Positions 23,910 through 34,089 of a stretch of 64,000 nucleotides of DNA are shown piece after piece. The translations under genes and the position numbers were made by a program. The notes below the pieces were generated by a model, which saw only the letters and a program-made list of their open reading frames with translations, was not told the origin of the DNA and made no database searches. The stretch comes from Torreya grandis (taxonomy: Eukaryota > Streptophyta > Pinopsida > Cupressales > Taxaceae): the NCBI GenBank assembly GCA_037957365.1, contig JARHVA010004089.1, forward strand, positions 156,001 through 220,000. Direction: 5' to 3'. The stretch's first letter is position 1. Each line of letters starts with the position of its first letter.

Positions 23910-26525
23910 TATATGCAATCAAAAATACATAATTCATATAAATCAATCCTAGCTTGGAGAAGAATGAGTATACCTACACTTTCAATTTAGGATACACTTG
24001 TTAAGCAAGAGCATGACGATCTACTAGACCCAATTAGTAGATCACTTGTCACAACACATCATGCTAGGAAGGGTTCCAAAGCCTATAGTCTAACACAATT
24101 GCACAACAAATCTAATGGAGTCTTAAGATTTAAAACATTCACTTATTCTAATAACAAGAAAGTAAATCTAATCTAGTGCACACCAAATCTTGTGACACAA
24201 AGTAGGGGTTAGAAACAATAAAATAACTAAACTAAACATATATTAGAAGACATATACTTGCATCAATGTATATGGAATCCTAATATATGGGAAAATAATA
24301 TAAATGCATTATCTATCTACTCTTACAAAGGAGAAATAAATTTAAGAATACTTACCTTTGAAGTTGAACCCACCGAGCCTCAATCTCTCCCTTGGCCAAG
24401 GTGCTTCATAAGAGATTGTTGTGGTATGTAAGGATAACAAAGATAAATCAACTCTAGGCTACACAAATTATCTAATCATCTAAAAGACTTCTCCACAAGA
24501 CATTATTTGTATCTTAAAATAAAGTATGTAACCCTAATCTTTATTCCTCAAATAGAATGGTTAATAAGCAAATGTTCATTTTCACTTATTTGTTAATAAT
24601 TCTTCTCTTATGAAATGGTGGGAAATGAACTTGTATATATAGGTGGATATTTCCCTAAATCCTCCCAAAAATATTAGTTGTATAGGATCGAGCCGGTCAA
24701 CCCAATGTGTTTTTAGGGACAACTCACTAGGTCTGAGCTAGGTCAGCTGAAAGGTTAACAAGCTAAGAATGTGAAAAATACCCCTAAACTATATTGGGTC
24801 AACCCAGTCAACCTAGTATAGTTGACTAATTAAAAGGGTGTTAAGGTAATAAAAAAAAGGATGAAAAGAGGAAAAAATTGGAATAGGTAGGACTGAGAAG
24901 AATAAGCTTAGGGTAAATTATTTTTAAGAGACAAGTGTGTAGATGACAAGTGGTAAAAGGGATAACAATCTTATGAAGCATCGATGGTATTCCCACCCCT
25001 TTCCTAGTGTACCCCTTAAGGCATGCACTCAAACATATTGAGACTTGATAGGTTCTAGAAAGATAAAAAGTGTCATTAATCAATAAAAGTTTGAAAAAAA
25101 TATGTGTATACATATACCCCACACGAAACTTATCACATGGCACATAAGTGCAACACGAGATGGTGCTTTGAGATAGAACATAATAACACACAATGTTGAT
25201 GTTAAGTAAAGTGAAGTAAGTAGAAAATAAAATAAATGAAAGGATAGAATTAAAAAACACATACCTTTAACTTACCTTAGTGTTATAAATAAAGAATTAG
25301 ACTGTAAAAAATGTGAAGGTGTCCAATGTAGAGAACACTAGATGAACCTGAAGAAGTTAGAGCAAAAAATAGCCAAAAATTGATTTTTTTGGAAAATAGG
25401 CATGTAATAGTAAAGAATAATAAATAAGGTAATTGGTAATTTAGGATTGGCAAAGTAAGGTTTCCAAAATATTGAAGGCAAATATATGACAAAAGAATGG
25501 CAAATGAATGATAAATGATGGCAAATGAATGACAAATGATAAGAAATAAATAACAAATGATATTGAATAAATGAAAAATGATATTGGAAAGCATGTAAAG
25601 CATAAATCAAAAAAAATAATGTCAATGCAAGAAAAATCTAACAAGGATATATAATGAAGTGAAAAGTAAGCTCATTTAAGATAGGCAAAAAGGAAAACAT
25701 GAAAGAAAGAAAATGAAATGTAATTGATGATGGAAGACAAACATGAAGAAGGCATATATGTAATAATGGTAAAAGGGTATAGACTCAACTATCCACAATA
25801 GAAGGGTAGTATAATAATGACAAATGAAATAAAAATGTGATCCATAGTTACTCAAACATGTTGTTTTTCTCTAAGGATACATAAAACTAAAATAAAGTAA
25901 AGATAGCATGTTTTTAAATAGATAAAGAAGAAAGAATTATTAGAAGAGGAAAGATAGATTTGGAATCACAATTTTCCTGTCAAGGGGGGAAATGAAATGG
26001 GTGGAGGGGAGAATGAAGGAAAAAAACCAAGGTAGAGGATCTCTTTATCAAAGTTAACACACTCAAATTAGGCATCTCAAAACAAGAGGACTATCAACTT
26101 TAAGGACTCTGAAGAACTTCTCTTAGCTACAGAAGTCTTAAGTCAACAAATGTAGTATATAGATCATCCTATGAAGGCCATATGCATGAAAATTAAAATA
26201 GACCTACCTCCCCATGATGTGTTCCTCATTTTACCCTTATAGAGTTATCAGTCTACTACAAAGATTGGGTACTTGCATGAAAAATTAGGTAGCACCATAG
26301 AATTTTTTTTAATTATCCTATTCAAATCTACTAACCTACCACACCCCAAAGGACCTCATCTCTATGTGAGGCCAACTATGGAGTTTGATCTCCGATTAGA
26401 GATAGGAGATGTGCTCAGAAATCACATATTTTGGTGTGATTTTGACTTTTAATATTTGTATGTTATCTTTTAGATAGCATTTCCTTTTATTTTCAAATCA
26501 TTTGGATTTTAACTTTATTGATGGA
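23910..26525 (-). mobile_element. M-family LTR, copy 2 (3' LTR of M1)
   Basis: The lower edge is TATATGCAAT at 23910. The sequence follows copy 1 through the promoter (TATATATA 24634-24641) and minisatellite, and then the shared M copy at 59527-60471. The upper edge is a guess: on the minus strand a purine run (GGAGGAGGAATAGAAAAA, 26526-26543) could be the polypurine tract. Two imperfect repeats of a GGTCAACCCAGTCAACC motif flanked by ACTATA/TATAGT lie at 24676-24830. A purine-rich stretch on the plus strand is seen at 25984-26031. Confidence 0.6.
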
Positions 26526-27256
26526 TTTTTCTATTCCTCCTCCATACAGATTTAGAAAACCAAACATGGGCGCTAAATATGACTTTCATTTTAATACTTG
26601 GGACAAGATTACTAAGAGAGAGAACTTCAAAGAGCATGGGGTCTAAGAGTCTCATAAATATAGATGAAATAAAAGTGATATATTGACTTTGACCTTGTTT
26701 TATCCAATGTGGACATGAAAGGAAGGGGAAATCAAGAGTAATGACACATGGAACAATTTAAATTACTTCAAATTATAAAAAAAAAGTGATAAAGGGTGAA
26801 AAAGGGATACAATGACAGCAATGTGTGATTCCTTATCATAAGAATGAGGTAAATGGAGTAAAACATGCTAACATAGATTGTTTGAACAAATTTCATCTAT
26901 AAAAATAAGTAAAAACTAAAGTTGAGAACAAGGATTAAAAACATTTTCTTATAAAAGGAATGACAAGATGGTAATTTTATGAGGAGATCCGAGTCCTATC
27001 CATGGTCTTATAATTCAACTCGTAAAAGAGAAACCCATGAGAGTGCCAGAAATCAAAATGCTAAAAGATAAAGAAGACTATGGTACATCAAGAGGTAAAT
27101 GCTAAAGAAAGGGACAAAAATGATCATAAAGCTACCAAGGCAAAGAATCACATCAAAAGACAAAAAAATAAAAGAAATATATGAGGACAAAAATGAAATC
27201 AAATGTCAAATTTAATGTGTAATAAAACCAAATAATGTAAAAGAAAATAATGATGA
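26526..27256 (-). mobile_element. 3' interior of M1
   Basis: Between the candidate polypurine tract and the end of the post-Gag frame. It shares blocks with 60472-61196 of M2 (for example around GGAGA...CCTATCCATGGTCTTA). No coding signal. Confidence 0.5.
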
Positions 27257-28010
27257 TTATAAAGGGAAATTAAAAGAATAAATTACACAAAAACAAAGAA
27301 ACATGAGATAAAAAGAACAAGTAAGATTTATTCTAATGTTTGTATCAAAGATGAGCATGTGAAATACAAGTCTATAAGTCTCAGAATGTTTCTTGAAGTT
27401 GGATGTGTTTGTTATTATGCATTGTAGAATAAGAGTGGGCATCATAAGATGCCCCAATGGGTAAGTGGTTATAGGTATGGGCATCACACGATGCCCCAAA
27501 ATTTGAAGGGACATGTGGGTGGGCATCCTAAGATGCCCCAGCATGTGAGTTGGAGTGAGGTAACATTGAATCATTAAAATGATTTCCATTGGGTTGATAG
27601 GTGCATTTCTAAATTGGTAAATGTGTTGGTTTGTTATATTTGAATGTGACATATGATGTGTAGGAGAGGTATGAATAAGTAAAGGAGGTAAAGTAGGACC
27701 ATGGACGATATGCTTTGGAATAATCACTTTAACTATGTATTCTTTTGGTCCATGTGATTTAAGAGGTTGAGACTCAATGGATGAAAAAATATGTTTAAAG
27801 TTGTTCATGTTAGCTATATTTTATTTATTGGTATAGGATGAAGGATCAATTGTGATTTGAATAAAATTATCAGATGAGGTATAGGTATGGGATGATTGTT
27901 GTTGATCATTAGCTATTTGATCTTGATATGATTGTGGTTCTTGAGATTGAATTTGAGAATCATGAAGATGGTCTTGATAACATTATTTTGTGAGAGTATC
28001 AAGATTGAAA
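27257..28010 (-). pseudogene. Conserved post-Gag frame of M1 with GAS(Y/C)DAH repeats
   Basis: An open frame of 183 codons starts at 27808 with MNNFKHIFSSIESQPLKSHG. A shift near 27570 moves the conserved reading into the next frame, which encodes three 14-residue repeats with GAS-(Y/C)-DAH cores. M2 (61197-61679) keeps the same order: KFKHIIASIELQPLRSHEPK, then NHFNGSMLSHSTSH and the repeats. A Gln/Ser-rich segment (28010-27820) connects it to the Gag knuckle. I recognise no domain. It may be an extended Gag C-terminus or a separate accessory protein. It occupies the place where protease and RT would be in a complete element. Confidence 0.55.
27438..27563. repeat. Three 42-bp repeats, each with a perfect GGGCATC...GATGCCC hairpin
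   Basis: Units start at 27438, 27480 and 27522, exactly 42 bases apart. Each begins GGGCATC-NNNN-GATGCCCC, a 7-bp inverted repeat with a 4- to 5-base loop. The rest of each unit has diverged but the palindrome is intact in all three. Confidence 0.9.
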
Positions 28011-28019
28011 TGTGGACCA

Positions 28020-29343
28020 AACAAGGAAGAAATAAGAAATCAGTGAAGATCATGACAAGACTCATGAGAATGACCTATAGTAGCATGCCACCAACAAAAT
28101 TTATCTAGATTGTACCATTTTGAAGGAGGTTTGGAAGGATAAAATCTCATGGGTTTAGAGGGTGGAAATTTATTCTTAAGTTGTTCTAAAGTCAAGGGAG
28201 GGTGGGTTGGGTTAAAATTGGTTGAATTAGATGCTCCATTTTGAGGTTGAAGAGGTTGCGAGGAATCAATATTATGAGAAAATGATTGGAAAGGTACTTT
28301 AGTAGTTGTTTGAGATGGTTCAAATTGAGTCATAATAAAATATTTCCTTTTTGCTTGGTCTAAGGCTTCTTCTAAAGTTTGAGGTGAAAATATTCAAACT
28401 TTGTATTGAATGGGAGGTTTAACAGCAGTGACAAATAGTTTAAAAAGAGTGTCATCATTCATGTTATGGTCCACTTTATGAGTAAAAGACTTCCATTATT
28501 TGATGAAAGTGTGAGAAGATTCATTAGGAAGTTGATTGGCATTGATGAAATTGCTAAGGTAGTTTTCAGGAAGGTCATCATGTTGGAATTCCTTCACTAG
28601 AGCATTGACTAAATCTTCTAGTTGTAAGATGGAATGTCTAATAAGTTGGTTATACCATTCAAGTGCATCACTAACAAGGTTTTAGCTAAAATCTTGCTGG
28701 TAGCAAAGGTATTAGTTTGGACCCATTCCTTACAGAGATTACCAAAACATTTAAGAAACATAGTAGGGTCTTTAGTCCCATTATATGTGATAGTTGGATA
28801 AATGTTTCCAATATGTATAAATGCAATGAATGGAGCTAAAGGTTCATTTTGAAGATTTTGAAGCATTTTGTTATTAATTGGAGGTTGAGGGATGATATTC
28901 CCATTGGCATCCTAAGAATAGAAGGGATAAAAAAATTATTTGGTTGAGACATGATGACTTGAGGTGGTTGACTAATCATATTGCATGTTCATCACTTGAG
29001 ATTAATTGGTTGTTTGCATGATGTTCATTTGTTGAACTATGTGTGCAAGAAGTTGAGTTGTATCAATAGGTAGATTGGTGTTTATAAGAGGGATATTAAT
29101 GTTGATAAGAGGAGGATTGTTAGTGTTGGTTCGAGGAGGATTTTTTGTAGGTGGAGGATTCCCAAAATTGGTGTTAGGAGGAGGATTAGGATGAATGACC
29201 TCAACTACATTACATTGTGTAGTGAGTGGTTTTGGTTTAAGAGAAGAGGAAGGAATAAATTGGATAGTTTCATCTAAAGTAATGAAATAAGTGATATTAT
29301 TATCTAAATCTTTAATTATGCAATGTTTTGGACTAAGGGAAGG
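28020..29343 (-). pseudogene. Gag remnant of M1
   Basis: The minus-strand translation runs from SPKHCIIKDLDNNITYF (near 29340) through a Pro/Asn/Thr-rich segment, LQNEPLAPFIAFIHIGNIYP, CFGNLCKEWVQTNTF, and a capsid stretch LEDLVNALVKEFQHDDLP...FIK-WKSFTHKV, to a knuckle CWWHATIGHSHESC near 28080. The CxxH...GHxxxxC spacing is the Tat Gag form. Two stops and two or more frameshifts are visible. The first codons lie on the far side of TatA at 49551-49568: the ATG pair there matches the M2 start at 63440. No protease or RT lies downstream. Function when intact: particle assembly and RNA packaging. Confidence 0.8.
29339..29343. repeat. Target site duplication of TatA, left
   Basis: GAAGG directly before the TatA 5' LTR; the same five bases follow the 3' LTR at 49546-49550. 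Joining the flanks rebuilds sequence parallel to M2 at 63420-63470. Confidence 0.9.
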
Positions 29344-29565
29344 TGTAGACACTAGAAGACTACACACTTGTAGTTTTTGATGACTAAATACCTTAAGACC
29401 CCCTAAATACTCCCTAAGCCTTTTTAAGCCTTAAAAAACCCCTCTTAACCTAACCAAATTACTATTCTTATAGTCACCCAATATTATTCAAAATCACTAT
29501 TTGAAAGTACTATTCACCCTCACTATTCATTATGGGACCCACTATCACTATTCATGATGACATGG

Positions 29566-29702
29566 CATGTGACATAGCAAATGACATGGCAAGTGATATG
29601 GCATTTGACATGGAAAAGTGACATGAAAAGTGACATGGCATGTGACATAACATGTGACATGGAAAGTGACATGACATGTGACATGGCAAGTGACATGGCT
29701 TG
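29566..29702 (+). repeat. 12-mer array TGACATGGCAAG in U3
   Basis: About a dozen imperfect tandem copies of a 6/12-base unit (TGACATGGCAAG, TGACATGGCATG). The 3' LTR has a shorter version at 47698-47812, so copy number has changed since insertion. Confidence 0.8.
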
Positions 29703-29980
29703 ATGTGGGACATCATACCCCACTTTGGACCCTTTTTCAAAATGCTTAATGACCTCATTTAAACATCATAAGGGGGCCCCTTGAAATATGGTGAATTTAA
29801 CCTTAAAGGGACATCATTCAACATATTTTTTCCTTCACACATGAAAGTGGACCTTAAAATGAGATACCTACCTCCTCAAAGACAAAGGTCACTCATTTTT
29901 GGACTTTTTAACCCAAATGGAAGCTCACCAACCCAAATGGGAGACTTTACAACCCATATGGGAATCCCCACCAACCTCAA

Positions 29981-30420
29981 CTTGACTCATCCATACACCA
30001 CATGGAAAATGGCACCACATTTGGTGTTCCACCTCTTTAAGTGCTTGAATGAAGATAAATAAGGGTGGTAAAAAGTCTTCGGTCTCATTGAAACCCATGT
30101 GCATGATTTCCATTCAAACTTGGATTCATATGCAAAGTGGGAGACATTCAAACCTGCATGGAAATCTCCACCAACCTCACCTTGACTCATCCATGAAACA
30201 TATGGAAAATGGCACCACATTTTGTGTGCCACCTCTTTAAGTGCTTTAATGAAGACAAATAAGGGTGGTAAAAAGTCTCGGTATCATTCAAACCCATGTG
30301 CATGATTTCCATTCAAACTTGGATTCATATGTAAAGTAGGAGACTCACCAACCCACATGGGAATCCTCACCCACCTCACCTTGACTAAATCATGCACCAC
30401 ATATAAAATGGTTCCACACT
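29981..30420 (+). repeat. Triplicated ~200-bp unit in U3
   Basis: CTTGACTCATCCAT...GGAAAATGGCACCACATT recurs at 29981, 30181 and 30380, and in the 3' LTR at 48067, 48267 and 48467. It sits just upstream of the TATA box, where retrotransposon enhancers usually lie. Confidence 0.85.
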
Positions 30421-30471
30421 TCCATTATTCTCTTTTTTGGCATGATTCTTCCCAAAAATGCTATAAATACC

Positions 30472-30479
30472 CCTCTATC
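30472..30479 (+). promoter_or_regulatory. TatA LTR TATA box
   Basis: TATAAATA in the context AATGCTATAAATACCCC; the 3' LTR equivalent is 48549-48556. Transcription would start some 25-35 bases downstream, defining the U3/R border. Confidence 0.8.
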
Positions 30480-30805
30480 CTTCACCCAAAGTTAAGTTGG
30501 AAGTTAGTATTTTTTTATTAACATTTGTGTTTCAGGTTTGGAGGTATCATCAAGGATATCATAATATTTAAGAAAAGGAGATCAAGCAATAAAACTCTGC
30601 TACAATTTCTTCAAGTCTTCATCAACTATCAACAAGCCAATCTTCATCAACAAACATCTTTAAGCATTGAAGTAATCTTATTGTTTAGTTATCTTAATTT
30701 CTTCATTCCTTTCCCTTTGGCCCTCTTATTTCACTTAATTAATTAATCACCCTCTTTTCATTTTACCCTCTTATACATATCCATTTTCCATCTTGATTAC
30801 CCTTT

Positions 30806-30905
30806 ACTCCTTTGCCTTCTTGGCCTCATTCTGACCCTTTACCCCTTTGCCTTCTTGGCCTCATTGTGACTAGTTTCCCCTTTGCCTTCTTGGCCCTCTT
30901 TTTCA
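30806..30905 (+). repeat. 34-bp triple repeat in the TatA LTR
   Basis: Three copies of TTTACCCCTTTGCCTTCTTG plus CCTCATTGTGAC, kept in the 3' LTR near 48890-48985. Confidence 0.75.
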
Positions 30906-31457
30906 CCATTTATCCCTCTTGTTTTCTTGAACATATTTATCTTAACCATTACAACCATTTCCCAACCCAAACCAAATCGTTATTTTTACTTTATCAAATC
31001 AATCCAAACCAAAAAACCACAACTTTGTTTTAGCCAATTTTCAGGATTAGCACTATTAAACTAGTTGCTTTATTTTAGACATCTAAGCAAAGCATTTAGT
31101 TTTCTTAATTAATTTACTATAATTTTATGTTATTAGTTCAGATTTATATCATTTTATTAAAATATTTATATTTTTCATTCACCAACTTAAGTGTTTGAAG
31201 AAGGTGGATTGGCAGCCTCTTAAAAAGCTTTCGCTTTTAGGATCTAGCTCACACTAGCCAATCCACCCATCTACTTGTATAATAAACAAGTTTATTTTAG
31301 TGTTTTTTTTATTTATAGATCATCCTCCCAAGAAAAATAAGAGTTATCCATAATCACTTGGATCCAATGTGTGCACTTTAACAGGTATTCTTCTGCACCC
31401 TTCATAACTAGTTTTTATTTTTCACACTTAGAAAAAAGCAAAAATTAGATAAAAACA

Positions 31458-31480
31458 TTTTGGCATGCTTAATGGGACCC
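31458..31480 (+). other. TatA primer-binding site
   Basis: TTTTGGCATGC followed by ATGGGACCCC starts right after the LTR. It matches the usual Tat primer-site layout (TGGC...TGGGGCC) with decay. The priming tRNA is not assigned. Confidence 0.7.
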
Positions 31481-32371
31481 CTTATGGGTTCATAGTGTTT
31501 TAGGCATATAGTTGAATTTAGTGAAATATAAATGCTCTTGCATTTTTTTTACTTATAAATTTTGAAAAATAAAAAATTATTTCCTTTCTTCTTTTCCAAA
31601 AAAGAAAAAAAAGGTTTTCATCCTAAGGATAGGTTGCATTTTACATCCTGTATTTAAGTGCATTTTAGTTATTCCTTGTTTGCATGAAAAGACAAAAAAA
31701 AAATTTTTTGGGTTAAAATTGAGTGTATTCCCAGTATTTATTACTTAATGATTATCTCACCTAGATTAATTAAACACATTATGAATTAATTGTAGCACAC
31801 ATATGTTTCACTACCAAACCACATGTACAAATTAAACATCAAAACTTTTTTGACACAAGGCCCATTGGAATTTCATCACCCTTTGGATAACCTTACCCTA
31901 TCTAGCAATCCCACTTGGATTTCATCAACAAGGGGAGGACCCACTCCATTCTTTGGCAGAGTATAAACTATAGACAAATGGTATATATTGGTTAAGCGCC
32001 TGCACTAGCTGTGGGATCGTGAAGTGAGGGGAGTAATCCCCTTGTACCAGGCCATGTACCTAATCTAGTGCAGATTATTTGAGCATCAAAATTCAAACTA
32101 AAACCATCCTTAGATGACTTCTCTAGTACTTGACTTACAAGCCAATTTCTTCTTTCACATTCTTTAAGGCATAAGCTAAAAGTAATTTAAAATAAATCCT
32201 AGGATTAATTACACTTTTAGTGTGTGCTTTGTTTCATTTGGTTTTTTATTTGTTTGCTCATTATGTGAGGAAATAGGTTAATTATCCATTTCTAAATTTC
32301 TCATATGGTCTTAACCAGATAATAAGTGAAAAAACAAAACAACCCACTATCATCTTCTTCTTTGTCTTCAT
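31481..32371 (+). other. TatA 5' leader with nested stem-loop
   Basis: About 0.9 kb without a reading frame. A less AT-rich island at 32000-32073 has an outer 9-bp perfect stem, CTGCACTAG (32000-32008) with CTAGTGCAG (32065-32073), enclosing a hairpin AGGGGA-GTAA-TCCCCT (32027-32042). The position between primer site and gag is where dimerisation and packaging signals lie in retroelements, so an RNA role is plausible. Confidence 0.6.
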
Positions 32372-33255
32372 CCATGGATTATACCTCGAACATTGATAGA
32401 TCACCCCATGCTTCACCACACCATTCTCCCCCACCTATAGTGCCTATAATAATCCCTAAATGAGATTCAAATTTTTCCACCTTTTTGGACAACAATTTGG
32501 TTATTTCACAACACTATCTTAATACCTTATCCTACTATAATTTGATAGCTTTGGTCCTCCCATGGATCCAACCTATGGTATGCCACACCACCTTATGGTT
32601 GGTGTTGCTTCATCCCACCCTTATGTTAACCAAGCTTCATCTTATACAATTAGTTCATCTACCACCACCACCCAAACACCTATTACCCCAACCAATACCT
32701 CTAACATTTTTTCAACTTTACCCCTTGTCACTTCTACCCCTTTTTTGCCGATGCAGTGTCTTCCACACCTATTTCTACCACTCCCTTCAACTTAACCAAT
32801 ATATCAACCTCAACCCCCTTTCAAAACTTGGTACTCTCCATATCACAAACACTTCCCCCTATAAGCACATTGGTCACTACCCACCTTCAACCAATTAACC
32901 CACTAATCACTTTGATGCCATACATAAACCCCCCAACATCAACCCTCCAACACATACCCATGACATCCTATCAATATATTCCTAACACACAAGTATACAT
33001 ACCTTCACCTTCCACCCAATATTATGTAACCTCACACACACACGTGACATAATCCTAACCATCCACTAGTTATTCCCATGTCACCTAGCCCCAACAAAAT
33101 GTGTCATATACCTATCCAACCCAACAACCCCATATGGACTTGGTCAAGATGTTAATGGAGAAAATTACTACCCTTGAGTCATCCATCTCAAGATCATATA
33201 ACCTTATCTCTTATGACCAAATTTTTAACTAAACCATCCATCCATCCCTCTCCGA
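32372..33255 (+). pseudogene. TatA Gag N-terminal region
   Basis: From a possible ATG at 32372 (MDYTSNIDRSPHASPHHSPP) a Pro/Thr/Ser-rich chain continues in shifting frames (MDPTYGMPHHLMVGV, STTPFNLTNISTS, YQYIPNTQVYIPSPSTQYY) to about 33050. Then comes a Met/Leu/Glu-rich stretch (MLMEKITTLESS) that could be a short coiled coil before the capsid domain. Low-complexity, proline-rich N-termini are common in Tat Gags. At least three frameshifts. Confidence 0.6.
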
Positions 33256-33925
33256 CCATATCTTCAACAATGGGAATTGCCAAAATTCTATAAATTTCAA
33301 AGCAAGGAGGAACTCCAACAACATTTAAGAGAATTTAGGCATGCATGTTACTTGATTTCCCATAATGATGCTCTTCTCCTCCATACCTTTCCTATGTCCT
33401 TATCTAGACTAGAATTAGATTGGTATAGTTCCATCCTAAAACACTCCATCTTCTTCTTCACCCAACTAGCCCAAACTTTTTTGGATCACTTTTTGATCAA
33501 TATATCTAATAAAGTTTCTATTACCGACCTCTACTCCATTTGGAAATTCAAAGATGAACCTATTATCAATTTTTTGGCTTAATGGAGGAGCCTAATCAAC
33601 CAACTTTCCTTTTCATTACCTCAACTTGAGCTTATAGAGATCTTCACCTGGGCATGTGCAAAACACATTTCATCCACATTGCATGTCAAAATCTTCTAGA
33701 CATTGGATGAAGCTTTTACCATGGCTCACAAACTAGAGAACAGAGTCATTGATGAGGGAAGATTAAATTTGAATAACAAGAACCCAACTTACAAACCCAA
33801 TGATCCTTCTTCTTCCAAACTAAACAACCCAACCAATATTAATTCCAAGAGCAAAGCCACCACTAATGTTATTATCTTCAAAGCCACACCTCTACCATCT
33901 ACCAACCAATAGAACCCAAGGAACC
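33256..33925 (+). pseudogene. TatA Gag capsid-like domain
   Basis: LPKFYKFQSKEELQQHLREF, then FPMSLSRLELDWYSSILKHS, FTQLAQTFLDHFLINISNKV and LDEAFTMAHKLENRVIDEGR follow the order of the plant retrotransposon Gag domain (W..L...S...W..L...F...F..). 33277-33582 is open; a stop and a short gap precede the second piece at 33703. This part forms the particle shell. Confidence 0.8.
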
Positions 33926-34089
33926 AAACCTCTAACCCCTTCAACTATCCAAATTGAAACCAAAGGAACCAAACTGGAATAACCATAAGCCATTAACTCC
34001 ACTTGGGGAGCATTAGCCTTCTATTTTAGAAAAGTTACTAAAAGCCAATATCATACAACTTCCACCAATTAAACCACCCAAATAGCTTG

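Larger units (their letters stand above)
29344..31457 (+). mobile_element. TatA 5' LTR
   Basis: A 2114-bp LTR starting TGTAGACACTA and ending AAAAACA, matched along its length by 47487-49545. It contains a 12-mer array, a triplicated ~200-bp unit, a TATAAATA box and a 34-bp triple repeat. Differences from the 3' LTR are dominated by C/T and G/A changes, as expected for decay of methylated cytosines; the first 100 bases are the most diverged. Together the two LTRs bound a 20,202-bp element. Confidence 0.95.

Noticed and set aside
24841..25644. Minus-strand frames of up to 139 codons that look like membrane proteins.
   Set aside because: They lie inside the M LTR; the other LTR copies do not keep them open, and AT-rich pyrimidine runs mimic Phe/Leu/Ile-rich segments.
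29523..29758. Frames made of repeated Met-Ser-His tripeptides.
   Set aside because: Translation of the TGACATGGCAAG array within the LTR, not a gene.
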